DNA from: Clusia tigrina
Lineage: Eukaryota; Arthropoda; Insecta; Diptera; Clusiidae
Direction: 5' to 3'
DNA: 64,000 nt
Assembly (NCBI GenBank): GCA_920105625.2
Contig: OV050032.1
Span: forward strand, 78,163,879-78,227,878
Shown: piece after piece, positions 1 through 10,670 of the stretch
Layout: every line of letters starts with the position of its first letter
Position numbering within the stretch: position 1 is the first letter of the stretch
Notes under the pieces: generated by a model
The model's input: only the letters and a program-made list of their open reading frames with translations
Database searches by the model: none
Told to the model about the DNA's origin: nothing
Program-made: the position numbers and the translations under genes

Positions 1-600
1 GACAACTTGTGTCTGAACCTGGCTAGCCTAGACGTTTGGTCTTTCAAATTGGCTATGCCTCTCAACGGCTGGTGATCAGTGTATATCTTAAATGGGCGTC
101 CTAGCAGATATGCCCTAAAATTCTTCGTAGCCCGCACTATGGCTAGGAATTCCTTCTCTATTGTGGAGTGACTCTTCTCCGTATCGCTAAGCGCCCTGCT
201 TGCGAATGCTATTTGTCGGTCATTACCGACTTCCCCTTGTGACAATACTGCCCTTAATGCTTCATTGCTAGCATCAGTGGTCAACAAAAAAGTTTGCTCA
301 AAGTCGGGGTACTCCAAAATCAGTGGTGAACTAATTATTTCCTTTAGCCACTCGAATGCTTGCTGACATCTGTCTGTCCATTCGAACTTTGCTTCTTTTC
401 GTAGCACCTTATTCACTGGCAACGCAATTCCGGCTAGTCCTTCCACGAACTTTCTATAATAGTTCACTAGTCCTAGGAATGCTTGCACTTCCTTTCTATT
501 TCTCGGAATCACTAAATTTTTAACGCATTCCACCTTCTGCGGGTCAGACAGTTCTCCTATTTCTGAGCAACGATGGCCTAAATAAACCACTCTCCTCTCA
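1..600 (-). pseudogene. Gypsy-1 RT thumb and RNase H domain (partial)
   Basis: From 600 downwards the minus strand is one continuous open frame to the window edge. It shows the thumb motif FLGLVNYYRKF, then the RNase H-like motifs TTDASNEAL, HSTIEKEFLAIV and YTDHQPL, which are standard in gypsy-group pol. DAS carries the first catalytic aspartate and EKE the glutamate. The domain would degrade the RNA strand during reverse transcription. It is out of frame with the upstream RT because of the break near 600. Its C-terminal end and any integrase are outside the window. Confidence 0.85.
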
Positions 601-1361
601 AAAATTGACACTTCTCCGTGTTCAATTTCAAATTGTGTTCTCGTAATTTCTGGAGCACCTTGCACAAGCGTTGCGAATGCTGTTGCAAGTTCTTCCCATA
701 AATTACAATATCATCCAGATACACAAAACAATCTAACCCTTGCAAGCCTGTTAGCACATGCTTCATCAACCGTTGGAAGGTAGCCGGTGCTCCTGTTAAT
801 CCAAACGGCAATCTATTAAACTCATAATGCCCTAAACCGGTGCTGAACGCGGTTTTCTGCTTATCTTGGGTATCCACCAGAACTTGGTGGTAGCCACTAA
901 CTAAATCGAGCGTAGAAAAATATCTACTATGCCCCAATTGATCCAGAATTTCTTCTATCCTTGGAATCGGGAACACTTGCTTGATAGTGGCGTCGTTCAA
1001 TTTCCTAAAATCGACGACCATTCCACTTCTTTTGACCCTGAGCACCTCCCTTCTTTGGTACCAAAATTATTGGTGAGTTCCAAGGCGAGATACTCGGTGA
1101 AATTATGTTATCCTTTAACATTCCTTCTACTTGCCTGTTTACCTCATCTTTGTGAGCTTGTGGCAATCTGTACTGTTTCTGGTGAATTGGTGGTTGATCC
1201 ACTCTAGTAGGTATTTCATGCTCTACCGCTGGTTTATACGTCAGCTGGTCTCCTTCCAGCAAAAATATGTCATGGAATGACGTACAAATGGCTTCTATTG
1301 ATGCCTTCTCTTCTGAATTTACGCTTGGGTCTAACTTCAGTGATTCTAGCACTCTCTCCAT
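578..1361 (-). pseudogene. Gypsy-1 reverse transcriptase (frameshifted)
   Basis: The N-terminal segment (1361-1005) carries the RT entry motif SPWNSPIILVPKK. A frameshift near 1040 moves the reading to 1045-578, which carries MVVDFRKLND, STLDLVSGYHQV, LPFGLTGAPATFQ and an intact catalytic YLDDIVIY. A second frameshift near 600 separates it from the RNase H part, where VVYLGHRCSEIG resumes in another frame. These are Ty3/gypsy signatures. The enzyme would copy element RNA into cDNA in virus-like particles. The catalytic aspartates remain, but the two frame breaks prevent a full-length product. Confidence 0.88.
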
Positions 1362-1397
1362 TCTTCTTCTTATATTAACTTGTTTAATCTGATTTAA

Positions 1398-1841
1398 CTA
1401 TCTATAATTCGGTTCCTTCAAATTATCGTAACTAGTGAACTTGGGTCTAAAATCCTCATCCATCAGGTAGTCCTTTTCCGATGCTTTGAGTACGCAAGCG
1501 TACACCTTACCCTTGTCAACGTGCGTTATGGTTTCTCCCATATATACGTCCTCCGCTAGCTGCTGCTTGTGCAAAAAAACAGTCCTAAGTTTCGTGTTTA
1601 CATGCATAGTAACTACTCTGGTTGACCTTGCATTTATTACCTCCACACCACACTTTATAACCCTATCCACGGTTCCTTCCTGCCATGACATTAATGGAAG
1701 AGTAAGGATTCTATTCTTATTATTATCATAGAATGATAACTGTTTCTCGAGCGCATCCAGTATGGTGCGGCCCCAAAGATTATCGCGGCCAATTATCCCA
1801 TCAGCCGGGATACCTTTCCAAATGCGAACATTAATATACAA
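1398..1841 (-). pseudogene. Gypsy-1 protease C-terminal part and linker
   Basis: This is a 147-residue open stretch. Near its start, GIPADGIIGRDNLWG matches the conserved ILGRD helix that follows the flap of retroviral-type aspartic proteases. The catalytic D-T/S-G triad that should lie upstream is absent, because the element is cut at about 1842. The remaining ~120 residues are the poorly conserved linker between protease and reverse transcriptase. A functional protease would process the Gag-Pol polyprotein in the particle; this fragment cannot. The next domain on the minus strand is the reverse transcriptase at 1361-578. Confidence 0.7.
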
Positions 1842-1854
1842 AAATCAATTGCGC

Positions 1855-2680
1855 AACATTTACAAAAACCGCCTCCTAAATATGTTCAGAATGTTGAAAA
1901 TATAAAAGCCTTATCTGAAGCACAAAATTCCATGCCAAATATATTGTACGAAATGAAAATTCTAAAAAACTTCTTCTTAAAATTCTTGAATTATTAAAGC
2001 AAAAAGGGACAAAGTATTACAAACTTCGACCAAAAGATGAGCGAGGCTTTAGAGTGGTATTACGAAATATGCACCATTCAACCGACACAGAAGACATTAA
2101 AAACGAGTTAGCCGAACTAGGCCATGAAGTGACAAATATCCATAACATCCAAATAGCTAATGGTGCCAAAATAAAACAGCCACTTTCACTATTTTCAATT
2201 GAGTTGAAAATAAAAGATAACAATAAAGGCATATACGACATTACTCACCTCCTACACTGCAAAATTACAAAAGGGAACAATTCCCCAATGCACAAATTGC
2301 CAAAAGTACGGCCACACAAAAAACTACTGCCAGATAGACCCGGTGTGTGTCAAATGTGCTGGAAAACACAAGACAAACATGTGCACAATTAAAATCGACG
2401 CTGATAGAGTAAATATTAAATGCGTTCATTGCGGTGAAAACCACACGGCAAACTACAGAGGATGTGCAATATATAAAGCTCTACAAGTCCAGAGATACTC
2501 TACACTTCGCAAGAAAGAAACAAATGAACAAATCAATATTGAAACAAACCAAAACAATCACAATACAAAAATAAATGGCCAGAAAATCATCTCTGGTATT
2601 TCATACTCAAGCTGCACAAATGGAAACATATCACAGGAGCAAAATCAAATAAAAAGCAACAGCACATATGAAATAATATA
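1855..2680 (+). pseudogene. Jockey-1 copy A ORF1 (Gag-like, zinc-knuckle protein)
   Basis: ORF1 of Jockey-type LINEs encodes a nucleic-acid-binding Gag-like protein that coats the element RNA. Here the middle part reads RGFRVVLRNMHHST followed by an ELAELGHEV helix (about 2040-2140), matching the domain that precedes the C2HC knuckles in this clade. The knuckle region follows, with CVKCAGKHKTNMC and CVHCGENHTANYRGC. A deletion of roughly 20 bp near 2263 removes the first knuckle and shifts the frame, so the knuckles are read in a different frame (2343-2681). Further shifts occur before 2040. Confidence 0.8.
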
Positions 2681-2781
2681 AAACAATGACAATCTATCCG
2701 AATTAAAAATAATGATGAAACAACTAATAAATCAAATGACCAGTATGATGAACATAGTAACTATGCTTGTATGCAAAATAG

Positions 2782-4590
2782 ATGAACGCAGTAAATAAAA
2801 TAAATTTGGCAATACGGAATGCAAATGGACTGTCGCGCCATGAACTAGAACTAAAGACTTTCCTAATAAATAATTCAATAGATGTGATTTTAATCTCGGA
2901 AACACATGCTACAGACAAAACATATGTTAAATTCCCTAACTTTGACATCCATTACACAAATCATCCTGACAACAAATCTCACGGTGGAACGGCGATCATT
3001 ATAAAAAAAATATGAATTACATTGAACTTGACGCATATAAAAAAGAAAACCTTCAAGCAACCACAATATCACTAAATGACTCGAAAGGACAAATCGTAGT
3101 ATCTGCTGTCTATTGTCAACCAAAATATAACAACACAAAAGAACAATATCTAGACTATTTAAAAAAACTGGGGAATCGCTATTTAGCCGGAGGTGACTAT
3201 AACGCTAAAAATGTTTTTATGGGGATCAAGGTTGACAAACGCAAAAGGACGCGAGCTACTTAAAGCTATACGATATAGTAATGGTCGATTCATTAGCACT
3301 GGTGAACCAACATACTGGCCAACAGATACAAAAAAACAACCAGATTTAATAGACTTTTGTATCACAAAAAATATTCTTCATAAACAGCTGACTATTAAAT
3401 CATGTTTAGAATTCTCTTCAGACCACTCCCCAATCCTAATGACATTACTAGGATCAATAGAGACAAGACTTTTCTCAGGCATCTATAACAATAAAACTGA
3501 CTGGAATAATTTTCGTCTAGCACTGGAAAAACAACTAAAAATAGATATACGATTAAAAACAAAAAATGAAATCGATTCCGCAATCGCATTCTTCAACAAA
3601 AAATACTGCGTAGCTGTATACTTAGACATTGCAAAAGCATTCAACAAGGTGTGGCACAAAGGACTTCTATATAAACTTAAGCGAATATTTCCACAAAATT
3701 ATTATGACATTTTAAAGTGCTATATAAGCGAACGACAACTCTACATAAAATATGACGAGGATTGCTCAGACATCCTACCAATGACAGCTGGAGTACCACA
3801 AGGCAGCGTATTAGGACCTCTACTATACTTAATATTCACAGCAGATATACCAATTCCAACGAAAAGCAATGCGATGATAGCAACATTCGCAGACGACACA
3901 GTTTTAATGGCATCACACAATGACGAAAAAAAACCAACAAATGCAATCCAACATATATTAGACAATGTAGTAGCATGGTGTGACTTATGGGGAATAGAGA
4001 TAAATAAAGACAAAACTGTGCAAGTTGTATATACAAACAGAAAATCGGCAAAATACAGCCTTGCTATAAAGGGCAAACAAATAAAAACTCACTCTGCTGC
4101 AAAATATCTTGGAATAACCATAGACGAAAAATTGACTTGGAAGCAGCACATCATTAACAAGCGAAACGATGCAAAAAATAAGTACCGACAGTTAAGCTGG
4201 CTACTTGGACGAGCATCTAGACTATCTCTCTACAACAAACTAATAATATACAAGACAATAATAGCGCCTATCTGGAAATATGGAATCGAGATATGGGGCA
4301 CAGCTAGCATATCAAACTTAAATTTAATACAACGAATGCAGTCAAGAATACTACGAACAATTACAAATGCTGAATGGTATATCCCGAACGAGGTTATACA
4401 CCGTGACCTACACATTGAAACCATCAAGGACACAATCACAAAATGCAGCACCAAACATATACACCGACTGCGAGGCCATCAAAACCTGGAACTGCGTAGT
4501 GCAGCAGACACGGAGGGTGCAACTCCAAGAAGATTGAAGCGAATTACCCCTGCAGAACTTACAGGAAGGTTTAAAAAAATAAATACATAA
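2782..4590 (+). pseudogene. Jockey-1 copy A ORF2 (endonuclease-RT, internally deleted)
   Basis: The first segment (2782-3015) is the N-terminal part of an AP-type endonuclease (NANGLSRHELELKTF, SETHATD). It stops at an ATGA overlap after a run of eight A's, and the reading resumes one frame over. The endonuclease continues with AGGDYNAKN and SDHSPIL. Near 3597 a ~0.9-kb deletion joins it in frame to the RT palm (VYLDIAKAFNKVWHKG), GVPQGSVLGPLLY, FADDTVLMA and YLGITIDEKL. The fusion (3193-4590, 465 codons) lacks the RT fingers region, so it cannot be active even though FADD is present. Confidence 0.87.
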
Positions 4591-4795
4591 CAATAACAAA
4601 ATAAATAATTAATTATAAACATAAATAAAATGATGGATAAATAGAGAAAATTTAATAAACAGATAAATAAAAGAAGTTCTTTTGGCATTGGCAAAAAGAG
4701 CATATTCAATCCAAACCTGCACAAAATATTACTTAATATTATTGTTATAGATTGTAATATATAGAGGAAGAAATAAAAAAAAATTAAAAAAAAAA

Positions 4796-5670
4796 TGTAT
4801 TATGCCACGAGACTCAAAAAAAACCTCAAAATCTGTATTCACGTATTCCAACCCGTTGTCTGAACGAAACCGCTTGATTTTCTTTCCCGTTTGATTTTCG
4901 ACCTGATTAATGAACTTTTTGTATGAATTAAATGCATCCGATTTCTTTGCAATAAAATCTATATGCATGTATCGAGAATAGTCATCTATAAATGTTATAA
5001 AATATTTCGCACCACCTTGTGACGCTATATGCATTGGGCCACATACGTCGCTGTGAATCAAATTTAAAATGCCCGCACTCTGTACTTCTGAATAGCTTTT
5101 AAACGGCTTTCGATGTATTTTCTCGATTGCACACATTTCACATTTAAAACCGTCTGGCACACTCTTGACATTAACCGTCAGGCCAAGTACCATATTTTTC
5201 CAAGACATTTGTATTATAGAATTATAATTGAGATGACCGAATGTTTGATGCCAACGCTCTATTTCACTAGACTTAGCTGTCATTGCATACTCGAATTTTT
5301 TAAAGTTTACGTTAAACACGCCGTTTTCCAAACTCGCGACACACACTAGTTGGTTATCTTTAGTTTTCACTTCTGCCCTGTCTTTGAAAAAATTTACCTT
5401 ATTTTCATTTTCAATTATTTTACTAACCGATAAGATGTTTGTAACAAACTTGGTAGATACAAAAGGTTACTTAACAAAATTTTCATATTTTTATACTTAA
5501 CATTAATCGTGCCAATACCTTCTGCCTTTACCGTTTCACTTGATGCTAAAACAATATTTTTTCATATAGTTTAAGCGCAGAAAAGCTTTTTTTTTCAATA
5601 CACATGTGTGATGAAGCGCCACTGTCTAATATCCAGCCGGTTTCATTCGGATTAGTCACGCAGCTGAGGG
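4796..5670 (-). pseudogene. Copia-1 unit 1 protease and integrase N-terminal half
   Basis: The minus strand encodes an aspartic protease signature WILDSGASSH near 5640-5618. It is followed by the pre-integrase zinc-binding segment (ERWHQTFGHLNY, then CEMCAIEKIHRKPF), and the first part of the integrase core: LIHSDVCGPM with the first catalytic Asp and FRSDNGLEYVN with the second. The frame is broken in the protease at A/T-run length changes (about 5480 and 5560), but is open from 5370 down. The catalytic Glu is absent because the LINE inserted between the second Asp and the Glu. Confidence 0.86.
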
Positions 5671-5698
5671 CCATCGTTGTTTCCTTTCTATGCGTTCC

Positions 5699-6439
5699 GC
5701 ACTGAGAACGTGTGTGCCCCCTTCTTCCACACTCGTAACACTTTACATTGCTATTTTGTTTTCCGCTATTCTGCGCACTTCGATTGCGCTACTGTTGTTG
5801 TTGTTGTTGTTGTGAATAATTGGTTGTTATTCGATTTTATTCGTTATTTCGGTGATTAAATGGAAAAACCTTTTCGCCACTGATGTCGACCTTGTGACCT
5901 CTACGATGTTCTTCTTCCAATAATTTTGCCTTTAAAGATTCTAGTGACGGCAAATTGTCTCTACTTTCTATTGCAACTACAAAGTTTTCCATAGCTGGCG
6001 GTAAACTGCATAATAGTAATATTGTTATTAAATCATTTTCAATTTTTACACCAATTTCAGCCAGACTTTCGACCAACGAACAAAACTCATTAATTTGCGG
6101 TGCAAATTTTTCACTGCTTGAAAACTCGAATTTGACCAAGATTTTAAAGAGGTTTACCTTTCTTGCGGGTCCCCTTGCATTATATAGGCTTTCAAGTGTA
6201 TCCCACGCTGCCTTTGCCGTTAAGCATCCTTTAATATTTAGCAATTCAGATGTTTTTACACAGAGAGTCATGGTTGCCTGCGCTTTCTGGTCACAAATTT
6301 TCCAGGCCTCATTCACTTCATTCGGAACCTCTTCCGCAATTACTTTCCATAAGTCCAGCGTTATTAGCAAACTCTTCATCTGGAGTGACCATAATGAATA
6401 ATTATCACCACTTAATTTGTCGATTGACGCTAAATTCAT
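5699..6439 (-). pseudogene. Copia-1 unit 1 gag with CCHC knuckle
   Basis: The frame opens with ATG at 6439 and gives 200 residues of a copia-type Gag (start MNLASIDKLSGDNYSLWSLQMK; the W in NYSLW is typical). It ends at a TAA at 5837. The same frame then continues through six CAA codons, a TAG, and a perfect CX2CX4HX4C knuckle (CYECGRRGHTRSQC, 5740-5699), so two in-frame stops separate capsid from nucleocapsid. The protein would form the particle shell and bind RNA. The 200-residue part is identical in unit 2 and slightly different in unit 3. Confidence 0.87.
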
Positions 6440-6507
6440 ATAAATTTTTGTTTTGTTTTTTTAAATTTTATTCAATCCGCCCAAAAAAAAAAACAAACTA
6501 CTACCTT

Positions 6508-6672
6508 TGTTAGCGAAATTAAAAGAACACGTCCGTTCAATTAAATAGCTTTAATGCAAGTAATAGAAAAGAAGAGTACATTCTGTTGCTTAGTCTAAAT
6601 ATTTGCATACTATCGTAATATACCATATATTAATGCAAAGTAGGTAGGGTTGCATTTGTTAGTATTCTGACA
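6508..6672 (-). repeat. Copia-1 LTR 1 (shared by units 1 and 2)
   Basis: This 165-bp LTR has the ends TGTTAG...CTGACA. On its left lies the gag side (primer-binding-site region of unit 1). On its right lies the purine-rich tract of unit 2 (minus strand GTTGAGGTGGAG). One LTR therefore serves as 5' LTR of unit 1 and 3' LTR of unit 2. Its ends are defined by comparison with LTR 3, where flanking DNA starts right after CTGACA. Confidence 0.85.
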
Positions 6673-6722
6673 AACTCCACCTCAACACGACTACTTTCAT
6701 TTAGGAAAGATAAAATCAAATG

Positions 6723-8319
6723 TTAAGTCAAATGGTAGGTTTTTACAATAAATTTCAATTTCATATCATTACATAGTTTTTCATGACGTTCCTTAGGTAA
6801 ACTTTTAGTTAAAATATCAGCCACATTATCTGGTGACGGGACGTAGTGGATATCAATCTCATTGTTCATATATTTGTCTCGCAGGTAGTGGTACCGAATG
6901 TCTATATGTTTACTTCGCTTGATTACCATTGGATTTTTAACTGCAAATTGATCGCTCTGATTGTCACAAAAAACTATTTTAGCTTCGCTCACCAGGTCTC
7001 GAAATCCTATCTCCAGCAGTAAACTTTGGTGGAATCTCACCTCTCTAACTCCCGAGCACATAGCGACATATTCGGCCTCCATCGTACTGAGAGCCACGAT
7101 ACTTTGCTTTTTGGATTCCCTTGCTACTAAATTTTCACCCATCGATACAGTGAACCCACTATATGATCTACGGTCAGTGTTGTCGAAAGCCCAATCCGAA
7201 TCTGTAAAACATATTAAACTATTGCATTTAGCGTTATAAGTTAACACACCTTTGGGTCTCGCTCGAAGATATCTGAGCACTCGTTTCGCTGCCATAAAAT
7301 GTTCTCTATGCGGATGTGAGTTACATTGCGCTAATTTTGTTAAAACATGTGCTATGTCTGGTCTCGACACTATCGCTAAGTAGGTAAGGCTTCCGATAAG
7401 CGACTGATATTGTAAAATGTCACATCCGGAACATTTCGTAGGGTCAGTGCATTTCTCTAATACTGTGTCACTTGCGAAAGGGGTAGACGCGCCTTGACAA
7501 TCTTGCATATTCCATTTTGTCAAAAGTTGTGTTGTGTACCGGTGTTGATGAATTATCATTTCACCTTCGTCCTTGCCTCTCAATCTCCATGCCTAAATAA
7601 TAGTTAATAGGACCTTTATTCACCACTTTGATTTTCTCTTCCAGATTTGTGATTATTTTTTGTATGATTTCACCTGTTGTGCAAGCTAATATAATTTCAT
7701 CGACATACACACACATGATGTTAATCTGTCCATCGGTCTTCAAAATGTAAATACAGTTGTCTGACTTGCATCGATAGAAACCAATGTTGCAAAGTATTTC
7801 ATTTAATTTATCATTCCAATTTCTGCCGGCTTGTTTTAGTCCATACAAGGCTTTGTTTAATTTGCATACGTGATTTTGTTTATCTTTGTCCACGAATCGC
7901 TCCGGTTGGCGCATATACACTTCTTCTTTAAGATTTCCATTTAAATATGCTGAAATTACCTCGATGTGATACACCAAAAGCTCATACTGCACCGCTATTG
8001 ACAATATTATCCTAATCGACGTATGTCTTACGACAGGCGCATAAGTGTCTACGTAGTCCACGCCTGCCCTCTGTGTACACCCGAGCGCCACCAATCTGGC
8101 CTTGTATTTTTCTACCGTTCCATCTGGATTATATTTCGTATTGAACACCCATCTCGACCCGACAATGTTTTTTTTTTTTGGAGGTTCAACCAACACCCAG
8201 GTTCCACTTTCTATTATTGCGTCATATTCTGTTTCCATAGCGTTTTTCCACTCCGCTGCGTTGTTAGAACAAAGTGCTGCTGTCACCGTACCAGGGTTTT
8301 CTAAAAACGCATTTAACAC
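6723..8319 (-). pseudogene. Copia-1 unit 2 reverse transcriptase-RNase H
   Basis: The first frame (8319-7561) contains the copia RT signatures WVLVEPPKKKNIVGSRWVF, KARLVALGCTQRAGVDY and LNKALYGLKQAGRNW. The catalytic box reads CVYVDEIILAC: the second Asp of YVDD is a Glu. A frameshift at about 7575 moves to 7583-6723, with RPDIAHVLTKL, FTDSDWAFD, STMEAEYVAM (RNase H acidic residues) and the C-terminal DILTKSLP. The product would synthesise cDNA. The frameshift and the YVDE change both argue against activity. The stop lies just before the polypurine tract of LTR 1. Confidence 0.9.
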
Positions 8320-8543
8320 TTCATTATTTCCGTTCGGTTAATTCGTTCTCTTCCAGACACCTGCTGTCCGAGTGAGTCTAGATCCACCTGTGTTGTATCC
8401 ACTTTCAGCTTTCTGAACTTCTGGTTCGCTGTACTCACTTGCGCTTTCGAATACTTTGATCTCATTTTCCGAATTTACAGTTTTCTTCTCTTCTCTATTA
8501 TCTTCCGGCCTTTCTTCTATTTTGTTCTCTATTGAGCCCGTGT
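8320..8543 (-). other. Copia-1 unit 2 integrase-RT linker, no open frame
   Basis: This is the poorly conserved hydrophilic linker expected between integrase and RT. In this copy it is broken by stops and I see no motif. The equivalent stretch in unit 3 is 18364-18587. Confidence 0.5.
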
Positions 8544-9026
8544 CTATAATAGAAAATTGCCCTTCAGGCTCTGTTTTTCGTTTTCACCTTTTCCTTTATA
8601 GAATTCATTTTCTAGGAATACCACATCCCGAGCTAGAGTGATCTTTCTATTTTCACTGTTGTAAAATCTATATGCTTTAGATGTATAAGAGTAACCCACA
8701 AAGTATAGCACAACTCCTCTGGGCCCAAACTTTGATTTTCGTAAGCGCTTATCAAGCACAACTACCTTGCAACCAAAAGTTTTAAAATGTTTGATCCATG
8801 GTTTCCTATCAAACCAGCACTCGAACGGAGTTCTTTCTTTAATTACGCTGGTGATGGACCGATTTCTTATATAAACTCCTGTATTCAGGGCTTCAGCCCA
8901 CACACTTTGAGGGAGATTAGTTGAATTCATTAAACACCGTGCCATTTCAACTAACGTACGATTTGCCTTTTCTGCGACCCCGTTTTGTTGAGGTGTATAA
9001 GTTACAGTAGTTTCATGTATTATGCC
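8544..9026 (-). pseudogene. Copia-1 unit 2 integrase C-terminal half
   Basis: From the Jockey-1 target site the minus strand continues GIIHETTVTYTPQQNGVAEKANRTLVEM. The E in GVAEK is the catalytic glutamate that completes the DDE triad begun in the other half at 14877-15070. The segments ARCLMNSTNLPQSVWAEA and FGCKVVVLDKRLRKSKF are typical of the copia integrase C-terminal side. The open frame extends upstream to 9089, but those residues are LINE 5' sequence. It is a real half-gene separated from its partner by 5.85 kb of inserted LINE. Confidence 0.88.
9015..9026. other. Target-site duplication, left copy, of Jockey-1 copy B
   Basis: ATGTATTATGCC here is repeated exactly at 14877-14888, just after the A-rich 3' tail of the LINE. 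On the copia minus strand it encodes GIIH in both halves of the integrase. Confidence 0.92.
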
Positions 9027-9064
9027 TAGAATTATGACATAGTGTAGAAAGTTTTGAACAGTGC

Positions 9065-9072
9065 AGACGTGT
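9065..9072 (+). promoter_or_regulatory. RGACGTGY downstream promoter box of Jockey-1 copy B
   Basis: AGACGTGT lies 39 bp from the insertion start. LINEs of the Jockey/I type in flies use an internal promoter with a RGACGTGY box about 28 bp downstream of the start site. That would place +1 near 9038 (GACATAG). The flanking bases (TTTAAGCTCGCTCCGC) resemble those after the same box in Jockey-2 (36902-36909). Confidence 0.6.
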
Positions 9073-9683
9073 TTAAGCTCGCTCCGCAAAAATTAATTCT
9101 TCAATACAAATCTATTAAGTTAAAGTAACTTAAGTTGTAAAGAAAAAGTGCAATAGTGCAGTGATCGACTAGAACGAATCTACCGGTCACTTACTGGGAC
9201 ACATCTTTTAAAATAGAATAAAATAAGAACAAATCACAAATTTATAATGAGTGTGGCTGTGTGAGGAGCAAATTTTAGGCGTAAATTTGCCCCTACATAT
9301 TTAGTTTTGCCATAACGCCCCAAACGTGGATATTTAAAATAGGGGCCAAGTGCTTAAACAACCAACCCTAAAATATATACGTTAATAGTCCTAAGACTTT
9401 GGCACCTCCCACTTTCATTGCTAAAACCACACACACAACCGCCATCATATTTAGTGCAGTAGCCATCATACAAGTGAGTCTAAGACACCTCCCACCATAG
9501 TAATGCTACCAACAACAAGTGTTATACTCTGCGTTGGGAGGACAGAAGACACAGCCACAATTAAGTCAGACAGTGGAACCCTGTGATAAGCGACGAAAAA
9601 CATGCAACGAAGTCAACAACGCAAGATAACACAGGAGAATATCACAGAAACAATTGTGCAACCGGCTGACCACAGTTAAAATA

Positions 9684-9785
9684 ATATGAATTTACAACAA
9701 CAGTGCCCAACGCACTGATATGAATTTACAACAACAGTGCCCAACGCACAGATATGAATTTACAACAACAGTGCCTAACGCAATG
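9684..9785 (+). repeat. Three tandem copies of a 34-bp repeat in the LINE 5' region
   Basis: The copies start at 9684, 9718 and 9752 (ATATGAATTTACAACAACAG core). The third is slightly diverged. The same array lies about 10,044 bp to the right in copy C. Confidence 0.85.
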
Positions 9786-10317
9786 TTAGAAATTTACAAG
9801 AGATCGCGACAGAAGTTGCCGACTGCATTAGTTCGGAAAATAGCCCACTAACAATACCCAAAAACAAAGGCCAAGCACAAAGTGGAACACGACAGACCGA
9901 TCGCTAAGCACACCAACAGGCCGGACAAAGCATAAAGAGGAGAAGCAGAATTAAATATCCAATATTTAATATTTTTAAATATTTTATGCCATCGATAGAA
10001 AATATCAACAAAGTGCTGAAGGTGGCCGAAGGACAAATAGCAAAAACAACAAACAACACAAGGAACAACAACAAGGTAAATCATCACGACAACAACACAA
10101 TATTGAAGGTGGCCCAAGGGCAAAAACTTACAAGAACAACAGCGAGAAAGCAACAACAATGTGCTGAAGGTGGCCCAAGGTCAAATTCAAACGAGAAGAA
10201 CAATTTGGGAAACCGTAGCAACATGCCACAACAAACTACAGTTCCCGCACAACAACAACTATTGGATGATCTACACTAAACCTGGAGCATAAAAGCAGGA
10301 GCAACTGGCAACCCAGC

Positions 10318-10492
10318 CTCTTTCTTTCATTCGGCATCAGGCAGACAAGACGCTCTTCCTTTCATTCGGCATCAGGCAGACAAGACGCTCTTTCTTTCAT
10401 TCGGCATCAGGCAGAAGAGACGCTCTTTCTTTCATTCGGCATCAGGCAGACGAGACGCTCTTTCTTTCTTTCAGCATCAGGCAGTCCAGACG
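10318..10492 (+). repeat. Five tandem copies of a 35-bp repeat in the LINE 5' region
   Basis: The copies start every 35 bp at 10318, 10353, 10388, 10423 and 10458, with core CATTCGGCATCAGGCAGA. They lie just downstream of a TATA-like CATAAAAG. They are direct repeats with no spacers, so this is not a CRISPR array. Confidence 0.9.
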
Positions 10493-10503
10493 CATCGTAC
10501 TAA

Positions 10504-10670
10504 ACAGAAGCTAGGGGAATCTAGAGGAGATTATGGTTTATAATCGATTCTCTGCTAGAAACCCACACTGACAAACGCTACAGAAGCTAGGGGAATCTAG
10601 AGGAGATTATGGTTTATAATCGATTCTCTGCTAGAAACCCACACTGACAAACGCAACAGAAGCTAGGGGG
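10504..10670 (+). repeat. 76-bp direct duplicate plus partial third copy
   Basis: ACAGAAGCTAGGGG starts at 10504, 10580 and 10656. The first two copies are nearly identical over 76 bp; the third diverges after about 15 bp. The core TTATAATCGATTCTCTG has internal dyad character. Confidence 0.85.

Larger units (their letters stand above)
1..1841 (-). mobile_element. Gypsy-1: truncated Ty3/gypsy LTR retrotransposon
   Basis: Reading the minus strand from 1841 down to 1, the domains come in the gypsy order protease, reverse transcriptase, RNase H, and the element then runs off the left edge of the window. The gag end is missing: at about 1842 the sequence switches to the ORF1 of a plus-strand LINE, with no target duplication visible. 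Integrase, if present, lies outside the window. At least two frameshifts make it non-functional. The order RT-RNase H after protease separates it from the copia and BEL elements further on. Confidence 0.9.
1842..4794 (+). mobile_element. Jockey-1 copy A (LINE, 5' cut, internal deletion)
   Basis: This is a plus-strand LINE of the Jockey clade that lacks its 5' UTR and ORF1 start. It ends in an A-rich tail directly before ATGTATTATGCC at 4795, the same target sequence that flanks copies B and C, so all three derive from one insertion. It keeps ORF1 sequence (1855-2157) that B and C have lost, but has its own deletion of about 0.9 kb in ORF2 near 3597. It also keeps about 50 bp near 4030 that B and C lack. 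Confidence 0.88.
4795..6672 (-). mobile_element. Copia-1 unit 1 (5' half: LTR, gag, PR, integrase N-part)
   Basis: In minus-strand order this is LTR (6672-6508), gag (6439-), CCHC knuckle, protease, and integrase up to the Jockey-1 target site at 4795-4806. The rest of its integrase, RT and RNase H would lie left of copy A of the LINE, but that side was lost at the 1842 junction. The order integrase before RT identifies Ty1/copia. It keeps a ~46-bp integrase segment near 5030 that units 2 and 3 lack, so it is the least deleted copy of that region. Confidence 0.88.

Noticed and set aside
5955..6401. 148-codon plus-strand frame opposite copia gag
   Set aside because: It is the antisense shadow of the real gag frame, whose start, NYSLW motif and downstream knuckle are on the minus strand.
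9986..10279. 97-codon plus-strand frame, and its 103-codon antisense frame
   Set aside because: Low-complexity Asn/Gln/Thr content, no domain, inside the LINE 5' region; also present in copy C only because of the duplication.
10318..10492. Regular 35-bp repeats that could suggest a CRISPR array
   Set aside because: The repeats are directly adjacent without variable spacers and lie in a LINE 5' region of a eukaryote.
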